Notes under the pieces: generated by a model
Seen by the model: the letters and a program-made list of their open reading frames with translations, nothing else
Told to the model about the DNA's origin: nothing
Database searches by the model: none
DNA from: Thermoproteota archaeon
GTDB taxonomy: Archaea > Thermoproteota > Thermoprotei_A > EX4484-217-1
Direction: 5' to 3'
Assembly: GCA_029258915.1 (NCBI GenBank)
Contig: JAPDJU010000013.1
Span: 1 to 33,260, forward strand
DNA length: 33,260 nt
Part shown: positions 16,241 through 24,198 of the stretch, piece by piece
Numbering within the stretch: position 1 is the stretch's first letter
Layout: every line of letters starts with the position of its first letter
Translations under genes and position numbers: made by a program

Positions 16241-18460
16241 GTGGCCATATTGGGCAAGGTATTTACAATATTTCTACTTCTTCTCGTCACATTTGCAGCT
16301 ATAATTCACATTACATACTATCATGTTTTAACTGTTGAAGGATACTATACAGTAACAATTACTGCTGAAAAACCTTTAGAAAACGTAGTATTAGAACTGC
16401 CTGTTACAGAAGACAATAAGCCTATCTATAAAATTAAGGAAATGACATGCATAGTGAGGTCTAATGGTTATGTAAGAGAGGTAAAGCCTGAAGTAATGGA
16501 CACTATTGATGGATACCCTAAAACAATATCCATACCTATTAGCGGAGAAGGTAAGTTTAATATTGTAGGGAAATATGTTTTAGAAGAAGAAAAACTCATA
16601 GACTACAGCAAGCATCCATGGACCCTTACAATAGATTCAGAAAAATATGAAGTACCCGTTTACATAGAAAGAGACATTACCGCACAAGTAATTTACGTTG
16701 TAAAAGAAAACTCACCAGTACTCATACCTTCACTAGGCATACTAACAGGACTATTCGGAGGGCTTTCACTATTAAGTCTGCTTAAAGGAGTATTGTTCCA
16801 GCCAAAACCACCAATCCTTGCCGAGAAACCTAAGAAAAAATGTCCTAAATGGTGTAATGTTTGTGTAAACTTCTTCAAAATAGAGCAAGGTTCTCAAACA
16901 GGTAAACAACTACCTAAACCTTACATCGATAAGCTAATGAAATTACTGCTTAACGTTAACGAGACCTGGAAAAAATGCTGTATAAAATTTATCCCATGCA
17001 TAGACAGCAAAGGTAATATTGTAGCTAAATATGTTAACCCAGACAGCGACATAACATATGCAACTGCAGGAGGAAAAATCATTATTGGAAGATATAAGAT
17101 AGATTTTAAGATTGTTAGAAAACTTAAGCTTAAAGACCTCTTCAAAGACCCTAACTCTACCAGGTTAGAGGTAAGTGAAAGCAAGGTAAATGCTCCATAT
17201 AAGGAGAAACTAGAAGCAACATGGAAAGAAGATACTGAGTATAAAAGAGTTAAATATAAGGCTGGAGATAAAATTCCAAACGAAATAGTTGATGAAATAG
17301 TTAAAAAAGGATTAGAAATTATAGATAAAAAGTTAAAGAAAAAAGGACTATCTGAAAGTGAGAAGCAAAGACTTCTTAAACTAAAGAAACTATACGAGTA
17401 CCTATCTAAAATAATTAAAGAAGAAAACATTGTTAAGAGAGGAAAAGTCCCAGTTATAGATGCTCTTAAAGGTATTGAAAAATTAAAAAACACTCATCTT
17501 AGCAAATGTATTAACGTATTCATAGTTAAAGAATACGAAGACGTAGCAAAAAAAGGAGAAGAAGGAGGATGCGGCGAATTCCCTGGAAGAATAACAATAA
17601 TTGAGGAAAAAGTTGTTAAAGAAAACATACCTAACCTGTTAGCCCATGAGTTCGGACATAACCTAAATTTAGGCCATGTCCCACCAGACCCCCAAAAACC
17701 TAACTTAATGGAAACACCCATCAAAGGCAATAATTTAACCAAAAAGCAATGTAAAAAAGCATTTGAAAACTGTATGAAAGACAAACGTAAACATTTTAGT
17801 GAAAAAACATGCCATGAAGGACTCAAGTACTTAAGAAAACTAGAACTTTTCAGAGAAATAGAGAAACTAAAGAAGGAAAATAAAGAAATCGATAAACAAG
17901 TTAAGAAACTTAGAAAAAGCAAAGAGGAAGTAGACAAACAGATAGAAGATCTTAAAGAACAAATAAAATCTGAAGAGGAAATGTTAAAGAAAGAAAAAGC
18001 ACTGCTTAAAAAAGTATCTTCTACAGCAAAGAGAGCAAAAAGATACAAAGACATTATAAGAACCAAGAAAGGAAGAAGGAAAAGATATGCTGAGAAAAGC
18101 CTAGACAGAATGGAATCCAGGCTTGAAAAAGATATTGAAAGACTAAAGGGCAAATTGGAAAAAGCAATTAAAAGAAATAGGGAGAAAGAAGTTAAAGAAC
18201 TTGAAAAGAAAATAGGAGAAAAAGAAGCTCTCCTAGAAGCTGTAAGAGACCCTGAAGCCACGCTTAAAAAATACTCTGAAAAAGTTAAAGCACTTGAAGA
18301 AGAAATTGGAAAGCTAAAAGAGAAGTTAAAAGAGTATGAAAGTAAAGCCCCGGAACTTAAAAATAAAATAGACAATAAAATAAAAGAGCTAAGGAATAAG
18401 CTAAACAATAATAAAAACAGAATAAACAAGCTTGAAAAAGAAATAAAAGAACTTAGATAA
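16241..18460 (+). CDS. Membrane-anchored metzincin-like zinc metalloprotease with C-terminal coiled coil
   Basis: 739 residues. A membrane helix at 8-28, a beta-rich domain to about 155, a second helix at 158-186, then a basic Cys-rich linker (KPKKKCPKWCNVC, 197-208). HEFGHNLNLGH at 469-479 is a metzincin zinc motif (HExxHxxGxxH) with Asn in place of the central Gly, and NLMETP at 488-493 supplies the Met-turn. From about 536 to the end it is an almost unbroken Lys/Glu coiled coil of 200 residues. Positive-inside rule places the protease domain and coiled coil in the cytoplasm. GTG at 16241 is the first start after a stop. Substrate unknown; neighbours give no hint. Confidence 0.75.
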   Translation: MAILGKVFTIFLLLLVTFAAIIHITYYHVLTVEGYYTVTITAEKPLENVVLELPVTEDNKPIYKIKEMTCIVRSNGYVREVKPEVMDTIDGYPKTISIPISGEGKFNIVGKYVLEEEKLIDYSKHPWTLTIDSEKYEVPVYIERDITAQVIYVVKENSPVLIPSLGILTGLFGGLSLLSLLKGVLFQPKPPILAEKPKKKCPKWCNVCVNFFKIEQGSQTGKQLPKPYIDKLMKLLLNVNETWKKCCIKFIPCIDSKGNIVAKYVNPDSDITYATAGGKIIIGRYKIDFKIVRKLKLKDLFKDPNSTRLEVSESKVNAPYKEKLEATWKEDTEYKRVKYKAGDKIPNEIVDEIVKKGLEIIDKKLKKKGLSESEKQRLLKLKKLYEYLSKIIKEENIVKRGKVPVIDALKGIEKLKNTHLSKCINVFIVKEYEDVAKKGEEGGCGEFPGRITIIEEKVVKENIPNLLAHEFGHNLNLGHVPPDPQKPNLMETPIKGNNLTKKQCKKAFENCMKDKRKHFSEKTCHEGLKYLRKLELFREIEKLKKENKEIDKQVKKLRKSKEEVDKQIEDLKEQIKSEEEMLKKEKALLKKVSSTAKRAKRYKDIIRTKKGRRKRYAEKSLDRMESRLEKDIERLKGKLEKAIKRNREKEVKELEKKIGEKEALLEAVRDPEATLKKYSEKVKALEEEIGKLKEKLKEYESKAPELKNKIDNKIKELRNKLNNNKNRINKLEKEIKELR

Positions 18461-18606
18461 AGAAAAAGTTAATTCAAAAAGTAGGAAAGAATAACAGTTT
18501 ATTTTCTACACAGAAACCATTAGCCAGACTTCGTTATTTAAAATGAACTCTATCACGAAATGTTAAAATTAATGCTTCCCATAGTAGAGAAATGGAGAAA
18601 TAAGGA

Positions 18607-19011
18607 ATGAGCATTCATAAGTCTGAAGTTGAAGTTCTTAAGAGAAGATCTTTAGAATTCCTAGAAGAATCCAGAGTCGCGTTAAGAAGAGGCTCATATG
18701 ATGTAGCATGTTTTTTAGCTGAACAATCTCTTCAACTATATCTAAAACATTCTTTACTTAAAATTGTAGGTGATTATCCTAGAACACATAGTATAAGGAG
18801 ATTGCTAGGTGAACTCAACAGAGTTTTAAAATTTAAGGAACTTGAAGAATTTATTAGAGCTAATAGAGCAAGACTTTCAGCACTTGAAGATGCATATTTA
18901 ATGGCTAGGTATTTTATAAAAGAATACAGCAAAGAAGACGCTAAGGACATGGTGGAGCTAGTTGAAGAAACATTAAAGATGATCGATAAGGCAATAGGTG
19001 AAGAGAAATGA
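18607..19011 (+). CDS. HEPN-domain protein (toxin of a HEPN-MNT pair)
   Basis: A 134-residue all-alpha HEPN protein: SLEFLEESRVALRRGSYDVA then CFLAEQSLQLYLKHSLL and RTHSIRRLLGEL, with DAYLMARYF near the end, as in the Pfam HEPN family. The stop overlaps the nucleotidyltransferase start by four bases (ATGA). Known HEPN-MNT systems use HEPN as a ribonuclease toxin that the MNT partner inactivates, in some cases by adding AMP. A clear RX4-6H catalytic motif is not obvious, so activity is uncertain. Confidence 0.8.
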   Translation: MSIHKSEVEVLKRRSLEFLEESRVALRRGSYDVACFLAEQSLQLYLKHSLLKIVGDYPRTHSIRRLLGELNRVLKFKELEEFIRANRARLSALEDAYLMARYFIKEYSKEDAKDMVELVEETLKMIDKAIGEEK

Positions 19012-19355
19012 GCAATTACATTGATACTTCACTGCTTAGAGTAAAAATGCTTAAAGAATGGAAAACATGGGTTCAAAAAATAGCTGAAACCGTGAAAGAA
19101 TTAGTACCTAATGTTCAAGTCTACGTTATAGGAAGTGTTGTTAGAGGAGATTACGTAGCCGGAAGCGACGTAGACGTTTTAGTAATATCTCCAAACATTC
19201 CTGAAAAAATGATTAAAAGAGGAGAAATAAAGGCAGAAATTGAGGAAAAACTTAACCTACCATACTACCATCCTTTCGAAATACATATACTAAGACCTGA
19301 AGAAGCAAAGCCCTACCTTAAGAAAATAGGAAAATACGTATTCAAAGTATTGTAG
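19008..19355 (+). CDS. MNT-type nucleotidyltransferase (antitoxin of HEPN-MNT pair)
   Basis: A 115-residue minimal nucleotidyltransferase. VIGSVVRGDYVAGSDVDVLV is a complete GSX10DXD motif with the two metal-binding aspartates, and HPFEIHILRPEEAKPYLKKI supplies the third-acid region. The overlap with the HEPN gene shows co-translation. It most likely neutralises the HEPN protein. Confidence 0.85.
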   Translation: MSNYIDTSLLRVKMLKEWKTWVQKIAETVKELVPNVQVYVIGSVVRGDYVAGSDVDVLVISPNIPEKMIKRGEIKAEIEEKLNLPYYHPFEIHILRPEEAKPYLKKIGKYVFKVL

Positions 19356-19408
19356 TAAACATATTTAAATCTGTGTTATTTTGACTATATATATGAAAGG
19401 TGTATTAT

Positions 19409-19636
19409 GTGAGTAGTGTTACTATTAGTGTTAGAATATCTAAGAAGCTTAAGGAGAAGATAGATAAGTACGGGATAAAGATAAGTGAAGTTGTTAGAAA
19501 AGTTCTTGAAGAAGAAGTTAGGAAAAAAGAGTTAGAAGAAGTTACTTTAGCTGCTAAGGAGCTTAAAGAGTTCTTTTCAAAAATACCTGATGAGGAAATA
19601 GTAGAAACTATTAGAGAATATAGGAGGCACAGATAA
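19409..19636 (+). CDS. vapB: VapB-type antitoxin, ribbon-helix-helix
   Basis: About 75 residues. SSVTISVRISKKLKEKIDKY is a ribbon-helix-helix DNA-binding start, followed by ISEVVRKVLEEEVRKKELEE and an Arg-rich tail (REYRRHR) that should bind the toxin. GTG at 19409 is chosen because AGGTG lies 6-7 bases upstream; GTG at 19400 overlaps that RBS. The stop touches the VapC start. DTATAT-like AT-rich sequence at 19385-19394 probably holds the promoter. Confidence 0.8.
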   Translation: MSSVTISVRISKKLKEKIDKYGIKISEVVRKVLEEEVRKKELEEVTLAAKELKEFFSKIPDEEIVETIREYRRHR

Positions 19637-20056
19637 GTGTATGTATTTGACTCTAGTGCTATAGCAATACTCCTAAAAAGAACAGGTGAAAAAGCGGTAA
19701 AAATTCTTAAAAACCAGCAAACACTTGACCTAGCCCGTTATGAGTTAGGAAACATTATATGGAAAGAAAGTGTTTTAAGAAAAACAATTAGCACAGAAGA
19801 AGCCATAAGTAAGGCGAAACACTTAGCTAAACTATTTAAAATAATGGAAATCTTTAAAATAGAAACAGATATGGACTTTGCAGAAACAATGAAAATAGCA
19901 TCAAAACTTAAACTAACATTCTATGATGCAGCATACTTATACGTAGCTAGAAAAAATAAACTCAAACTAGTAACAGAAGATAAGGAGCTTAAAGAAAAAG
20001 CAGAAAAAATAAACATTAAAACTCTATCAGTAATGGAAATCATAAAGGAAAGCTAA
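19637..20056 (+). CDS. vapC: VapC-type PIN-domain toxin
   Basis: A 139-residue PIN ribonuclease. Acid residues in order: Asp5 (YVFDSSAIA), Glu near 37 (ARYELGNIIWKES), Asp in TFYDAAYLYVARK and Asp in LVTEDKELKEKA. GTG start follows directly on the antitoxin stop. Complete and probably functional with the vapB before it. Confidence 0.85.
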   Translation: MYVFDSSAIAILLKRTGEKAVKILKNQQTLDLARYELGNIIWKESVLRKTISTEEAISKAKHLAKLFKIMEIFKIETDMDFAETMKIASKLKLTFYDAAYLYVARKNKLKLVTEDKELKEKAEKINIKTLSVMEIIKES

Positions 20057-20144
20057 TTAAGAACTAAACATTTAGTCAATGCTAAAAAGCACTTAAAAAC
20101 AATATAGAAAAAGAAACATACATAGGAGTGTAGGTGTAGTTTAA

Positions 20145-20891
20145 TTGGTTAGCGATGTTATTTCTTTTCTTTCTAGAAAACCATTTTCGATTATTGGACA
20201 TAGGGGAGCTAAGGGTTTAGGTTCAGCTTATGAGAACACCTTGAAAGGCATAGGTTATGCTTTAAACTTAGGTGTAGACCTTGTAGAAGTTGATGTTAGA
20301 CTTACAAAAGACAAAATCCCGATAATTTTACATGATGAAAGCTTCAGCAGAGTTGCAAATGTTCTACTTAAACCTAGAGAAATAAGTTACGAAGAAATAA
20401 AAGCTAAGATAAGAATTGGAGGTACAGAGCCTGTTCCATCCCTTAGCGAAATAATAGACTATGTTAATGGAAAATGCGGGCTATTCATAGAGATTAAGGA
20501 AGCTGAAGCAGTAAATCCCGTACTGAAAGTTTTAGAAAAACATGGATATCCTACATGGGCTGCTATTGTAAGCTTCCATGAGAAAGTTTTAGAGAAAATA
20601 GCCTATATAAACCCTGAAATAGTAACAGGGCTAATATATGCTAAACCTCCAGGTAAAATTATTGAAGCTAAGAAGCTTAAAGCAAAAATAGTACTACCAC
20701 ACTTCAGACTAGCAACAGTAAAAGCAGTAGCTTTCGCACACAAGCTAAAATTGAAAGTTGTAGCATGGACTGTAAATAAGCCCGATCAAATAGTTAAACT
20801 CGTAGCAAATAAAGTGGATGCTATAGCAACAGACTATCCGAAAACAGCATTAGAAGTTAGAAAGAAAATAATAACAGGTTTTTCTAGCTAA
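20145..20891 (+). CDS. Glycerophosphodiester phosphodiesterase
   Basis: Hydrolyses glycerophosphodiesters to glycerol phosphate and alcohol. 248 residues. IIGHRGAKG (His19, Arg20), YENTLKG (Glu30), EVDVRLTKD (Glu48, Asp50), ILHDESF (His63) and FIEIKEAE make up the full GDPD active site in a TIM barrel, and VVAWTVN near 203 is the usual late motif. No signal peptide, so it is cytoplasmic. TTG at 20145 is chosen for GGTG about 9 bases upstream. In archaea it may recycle polar-lipid head groups. Confidence 0.9.
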   Translation: MVSDVISFLSRKPFSIIGHRGAKGLGSAYENTLKGIGYALNLGVDLVEVDVRLTKDKIPIILHDESFSRVANVLLKPREISYEEIKAKIRIGGTEPVPSLSEIIDYVNGKCGLFIEIKEAEAVNPVLKVLEKHGYPTWAAIVSFHEKVLEKIAYINPEIVTGLIYAKPPGKIIEAKKLKAKIVLPHFRLATVKAVAFAHKLKLKVVAWTVNKPDQIVKLVANKVDAIATDYPKTALEVRKKIITGFSS

Positions 20892-20949
20892 ATAAAACAA
20901 GTTTTCTTCTGATATTGGCTCTCTTTATCTTATATATGTGTTTTTAGGA

Positions 20950-20994
20950 AAAATTATTTATATGGTGCACTTTCTATTAAGAATAGGTGCACCA
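20950..20994 (+). promoter_or_regulatory. Promoter and paired GGTGCAC operator of the metal ABC operon
   Basis: A TATA-like TTATTTATATGG (about 20954-20965) is followed by TGGTGCAC (20963-20970) and GTGCACCA (20987-20994). The two form a perfect 8-base inverted repeat with a 16-base spacer, and each half contains the palindrome GTGCAC; the centres are 22 bases apart, two helix turns. The second site also covers the GGTG ribosome-binding site of the ATG at 20998. This is the layout of a metalloregulator operator (DtxR/MntR-like), though the regulator is not in the window. Confidence 0.55.
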
Positions 20995-20997
20995 TCA

Positions 20998-21948
20998 ATG
21001 AGGCACGTAAAAACCACTTTATTCATCATAATCTTACTGGCAGCATGCATGTTCTCTACAGCATTACATGTTCATGCATCGTCTACAGATAAACCCATAG
21101 TAGTTACTACAACAACAGTTCTTGAAAGCATAGTAAAAGACCTTGCAGGCGACAAAGTATCTGTAATAGTTATCGCATCACCGGCAATATGCCCTGCACA
21201 CTACGATGTACGTCCAAGCGATGTAGAAGCATTTAGAATAGCTGATCTAATTTTAGCTCATGGATTTGAACCTTGGATTGAAGATTTAAAGAAAGCGTCA
21301 GGTTCGGAAGCTCCAATAGTTTATATTAAAGGCCCATGGAACATGCCCGGTCCTTTAAAGCAGAGATATAGTGAAGTTGCTGACGCTATTGAGGAACATT
21401 TAGGTATAAGCGTGTCAGATAAGCTTAGCAAGTCTTTAAGCAAAATAGATGAGGTTAAACAGTGGCTTCAAAGATTCGCTGAAGAACACGGTTTCAAAGA
21501 CACCCCTGTAGTTTCTATGCTATGGCAGAAAAGTTTCATTTCATTCCTCGGGTTCAAAATCGTTGCCGTATATAGGTCTCCTGAAATGGTTTCAGCTAAA
21601 GAATACAGTGAAGTAGTAGAGAATGCAACAAAGTATGGTGCGGTCTTAGTAATAGATAATTTGCAAAGCGGTGTAGAGTTAGGGGAGAAAATAGCTAGCG
21701 AAGTAGGTGCAGTAGAAGTTGCTTTAACAAACTTCCCTAGAACAGCTCCTGGACTAAACAATGTAACTGAGGTTATGAAGTATAATGCTAAGCTACTAGC
21801 TAAAGCACTTGAAGAAGCAACAGCCATGAAGGAGAAAACCATACTTGAAAGGGAAATGAGTTTCTGGAGAAACACAACATACATTCTCACGGTACTGGTT
21901 ATTGCGTTGGGATTAACTCTAACCTACATAGTATTGAGGAAAAGGTGA
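20998..21948 (+). CDS. ABC transporter metal-type substrate-binding protein (ZnuA/TroA-like), membrane anchored
   Basis: 316 residues: a signal-anchor/signal peptide (residues 5-27), a TroA-like two-lobe domain, and a C-terminal membrane helix (about 291-313, TYILTVLVIALGLTLTYIVL) that holds it on the outer face. Ligand-type motifs CPAHYDVRPSDVE (His68) and LAHGFEPW (His88) match the first two metal histidines of the family. The third, normally a His in an HDAF-like motif, is Trp176 in MLWQKSF. ATG 20998 has GGTG upstream and removes a poor N-terminal extension. First gene of the operon behind the paired operator. Metal identity is open. Confidence 0.8.
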   Translation: MRHVKTTLFIIILLAACMFSTALHVHASSTDKPIVVTTTTVLESIVKDLAGDKVSVIVIASPAICPAHYDVRPSDVEAFRIADLILAHGFEPWIEDLKKASGSEAPIVYIKGPWNMPGPLKQRYSEVADAIEEHLGISVSDKLSKSLSKIDEVKQWLQRFAEEHGFKDTPVVSMLWQKSFISFLGFKIVAVYRSPEMVSAKEYSEVVENATKYGAVLVIDNLQSGVELGEKIASEVGAVEVALTNFPRTAPGLNNVTEVMKYNAKLLAKALEEATAMKEKTILEREMSFWRNTTYILTVLVIALGLTLTYIVLRKR

Positions 21949-21956
21949 AGTGACTA

Positions 21957-22382
21957 GTGGTTTTCGGCCTAAGCCTTGAAGAAACGGCTAAACTTCATGG
22001 ACACAAAGGACCATGGCTAGTACTAGGCTATAGAGCAGGTAAACGGGCTAGGAAAATACTTAACCCCTTAAGCGAACATGATCTCTACTGCGTAGTTTAC
22101 GTACCATTGAAAACACCATACACGTGCATTATAGATGGAGTACAGGGGTCAACAAGCTGCACGTTAGGTAAGCAAAACATCGAAATTAAGGAGTCGAGCG
22201 CAGATAATATAAGAATAGTTTTCGTTAAACGTAAAACTTCAAGAAAATTGGAAATGAAACTTAAAGAAAACGTAGAAGAGGAAATAAACAAGCTATACGA
22301 GAAATACGGACTGAGTAAAGCAGCTAAATGGGTTGAAGGAGAAAAACTATGCAACCTATTCGAGGAGAAGCTGTACGATTAG
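21957..22382 (+). CDS. FmdE-domain metal-binding protein
   Basis: A 141-residue FmdE-like protein. KLHGHKGPWLVLGYRAGKRA matches the family's (F)HGHxCPGLxLGYRA motif, but Gly replaces the Cys. IDGVQGSTSCTLGKQNIEIK is the second conserved part with Cys66. FmdE proteins bind zinc or other metals and sit beside molybdenum/tungsten enzymes. Here the gene is between the binding protein and ATPase of an ABC operon, GTG start with GGTG, its end overlapping the ATPase gene. A metal store or chaperone for this importer is a fair guess. Confidence 0.75.
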   Translation: MVFGLSLEETAKLHGHKGPWLVLGYRAGKRARKILNPLSEHDLYCVVYVPLKTPYTCIIDGVQGSTSCTLGKQNIEIKESSADNIRIVFVKRKTSRKLEMKLKENVEEEINKLYEKYGLSKAAKWVEGEKLCNLFEEKLYD

Positions 22383-23056
22383 AAAATGTTTGGATTACAT
22401 ATTCTGGTGCTGGAAAACCAGCTATAAGGAACATTAATCTATCGATACCTTTCGGAGTACTTACCCTAATCAGAGGACCTAATGGTGCAGGGAAAACAAC
22501 ACTTATTGAGACATGTCTAGGACTACTTAAACCCATTAAAGGTAACGCATACCTATTAGGCGTTAATACTAAAGATGAGCGCATATTTGAAGTAAGGAGG
22601 AAATGTAGTTATGTACCACAGGACTTCATGAAACCCCCTTATGAGCATTATACAGCTAAGAAAGTAATAGAAATGGGCCTATCAAGTAATAGAGTAATAA
22701 CAGACCCTTTACCCGACTATTTCCAATACGAACTAGAATTTTATGCTAAAGAATTAGATGTACTTAGTTTACTTGAAAAACCAATAGGCATATTGAGTGG
22801 TGGTCAACAGCAGAAAGTATTCATAGTAAGAGCGCTGATTAGGAGACCTAAACTACTTTTCCTAGATGAACCATTTTCAAGTCTCGATAAGGAGTCAAGA
22901 GAGAAAGTTACGGAAATAGTTGTAAATTACATTAAGAAACATAGGGGTTCTTCAGCAATTATAGTTAGCCACTCCTTTAGCAAAATTGAAGAATATGCGG
23001 ACATTATCGTGACCATAAATGATGGAGTAATAACTGATATTAGGTTTCAAAGGTAG
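22349..23056 (+). CDS. ABC transporter ATPase, ZnuC-like
   Basis: A 235-residue ATPase with all motifs intact: Walker A RGPNGAGKTTLIE (about 42-54), Q-loop YVPQDF, signature LSGGQQQKVFIVRAL, Walker B KLLFLDEPFSSLD and H-loop IIVSHSFSK. It resembles the ATPases of metal (zinc/manganese) ABC-3 importers and lies between FmdE and the permease, 6 bases before the latter. Overlap with FmdE is 34 bases. Confidence 0.88.
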   Translation: MQPIRGEAVRLENVWITYSGAGKPAIRNINLSIPFGVLTLIRGPNGAGKTTLIETCLGLLKPIKGNAYLLGVNTKDERIFEVRRKCSYVPQDFMKPPYEHYTAKKVIEMGLSSNRVITDPLPDYFQYELEFYAKELDVLSLLEKPIGILSGGQQQKVFIVRALIRRPKLLFLDEPFSSLDKESREKVTEIVVNYIKKHRGSSAIIVSHSFSKIEEYADIIVTINDGVITDIRFQR

Positions 23057-23062
23057 ATAACT

Positions 23063-24046
23063 ATGCTGTTAATGATTCCCTTGCTAGGCGCTTTGCTTAG
23101 TGGTTTTATCTGTGGTATGCTTGGATACTATGTTCAAAGGTATGGTGTTACAACATTAAGTTTCACAATAGCGCACTCCGCATTAGCTGGCGCTGCAATA
23201 TCTCTTGTTCTAGGATTTAATACTACGCTGTTCACACTATTCTTTGCTGTAGCATCAGCTTTACTCATAGGCTATTTAACAAGTAAATCACCTATAAGGC
23301 GTGAGCTAATTTGCATGGGCCTATTCTCCTTATTAAACGCAGTAGCTATTCTAATGCTCTACATGTCAAGCACCAACGTACTATCCACAGTACAGTTATC
23401 AACCATACTATGGGGTAGTGTACTAGCAATAACTTGCGAGAAAATAATTGCCATAGTGACTATAGCAGCGACTTTTCTAGTATATGCTGTAATTTTTAAG
23501 CCGCAAATAGATGCAATACTTTTTGATCAGAAATTAGCTGAAGCAGAAGGAGTTAATGTAAAATTGCACAGTACAATACTTCTACTCTTTGTAGGCTCAG
23601 CAATAGCCATAATCCTTAGAATAACAGGCGGTTTCCTTGTTTTCTCTCTACTGTATAACCCTGTTGCATCGGCTTTACTATTGTCAAAGAGAGCAAATAT
23701 TCAGCAACTAATTTCACCTATACTAGGAAGCAGCGTTGCAATTGCAGGTCTTTTCGCTAGTTTCATGTATAACTTACCTGTTGGAGCATCAATAGCTCTA
23801 CTATCATCAGTTACTCTTCTACTATCTTACGTTTCAAGAGTTACGATAAATTACATGCTAGCACAGCGAAGCGTACGGAGCAAAGAAGGTATTGGGGAAG
23901 CTTTTACCGTTCACCTAAACCGTGTCCTCATCTATCAAAATGTATCAGACACTGTTAGGTTCATTACAGTCCCCGCTGAGCTACCTACGGGAACAGGGCT
24001 CCCCTCAGAAACCCAGCGGTCACCAATAAATTTATTAGATTCATAA
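23063..24046 (+). CDS. ABC-3 type metal permease, ZnuB-like, with foreign C-terminal tail
   Basis: 327 residues with about eight membrane helices and the family's central pattern (LSFTIAHSALAGAAISLVLG, LWGSVLAIT, AEAEGVNVKLHS, TGGFLVFSLLYNPVASALLL). Membrane helices end near residue 263 (VTLLLSYVSRVTINYM). The last 47 residues, from about 281, are read antisense through the relic transposon end described at 23906-24047, so this tail is not of permease origin. The core should still be able to transport. Last gene of the operon. Confidence 0.85.
   Translation: MLLMIPLLGALLSGFICGMLGYYVQRYGVTTLSFTIAHSALAGAAISLVLGFNTTLFTLFFAVASALLIGYLTSKSPIRRELICMGLFSLLNAVAILMLYMSSTNVLSTVQLSTILWGSVLAITCEKIIAIVTIAATFLVYAVIFKPQIDAILFDQKLAEAEGVNVKLHSTILLLFVGSAIAIILRITGGFLVFSLLYNPVASALLLSKRANIQQLISPILGSSVAIAGLFASFMYNLPVGASIALLSSVTLLLSYVSRVTINYMLAQRSVRSKEGIGEAFTVHLNRVLIYQNVSDTVRFITVPAELPTGTGLPSETQRSPINLLDS
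23906..23964 (-). ncRNA. Solo TnpB guide-RNA-like stem-loop (copy B)
   Basis: Minus strand: ATGAAC (23959-23964), left arm ACCTAACAGTGTC (23948-23960), loop with TTTGATA, right arm GACACGGTTTAGGT (23913-23926), then GGTGAACGGT (23906-23915). The arms pair with one bulge/mismatch region. From TTTGATA to GGTGAACGGT the spacing (17 bases) and the final ten bases equal copy A. It lies inside the 3' end of the ABC permease gene, on the other strand. Confidence 0.5.
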
Positions 24047-24047
24047 C
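23935..24047 (-). pseudogene. Relic of a TnpB C-terminus behind copy B
   Basis: A short minus-strand reading frame without start, ending at TGA 23935-23937. It reads KFIGDRWVSEGSPVPVGSSA and GTVMNLTVSDTF. EGSPVPVGSSAG resembles GDGSHAPNSAGS of the IS607 TnpB, and a GGGAGCC stretch is shared in the DNA. Nothing of the nuclease core is left. This and the stem-loop make a solo right end. The alternative is chance similarity in a short frame. Confidence 0.4.
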
Positions 24048-24198
24048 TTTACAAGTTTTAAAGGCATACAGCTTCAGCACATATCTTAGCATTAAGATAT
24101 CTAGGACTCAAAACCAAAACAAGTAATTAAAAGTATTGTAGAAATAATTAAAAGTCACGCAACTAGCCCTCCATTTTCAGAGCTAATTAGCCCTACTA

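Noticed and set aside
17494-18429. Long open frame on the minus strand rich in Ser, Phe and Leu
   Set aside because: It is the reverse reading of the Lys/Glu-rich coiled coil of the metzincin-like gene; it has no start signal or family likeness.
20125-20200. tRNA-like start: GTAGTTTAATTGGTTAGC resembles a D-arm, with a T-loop-like TTCGATT further on
   Set aside because: No acceptor or anticodon stem can be formed, and the stretch is the ribosome-binding site and first codons of the glycerophosphodiesterase gene.
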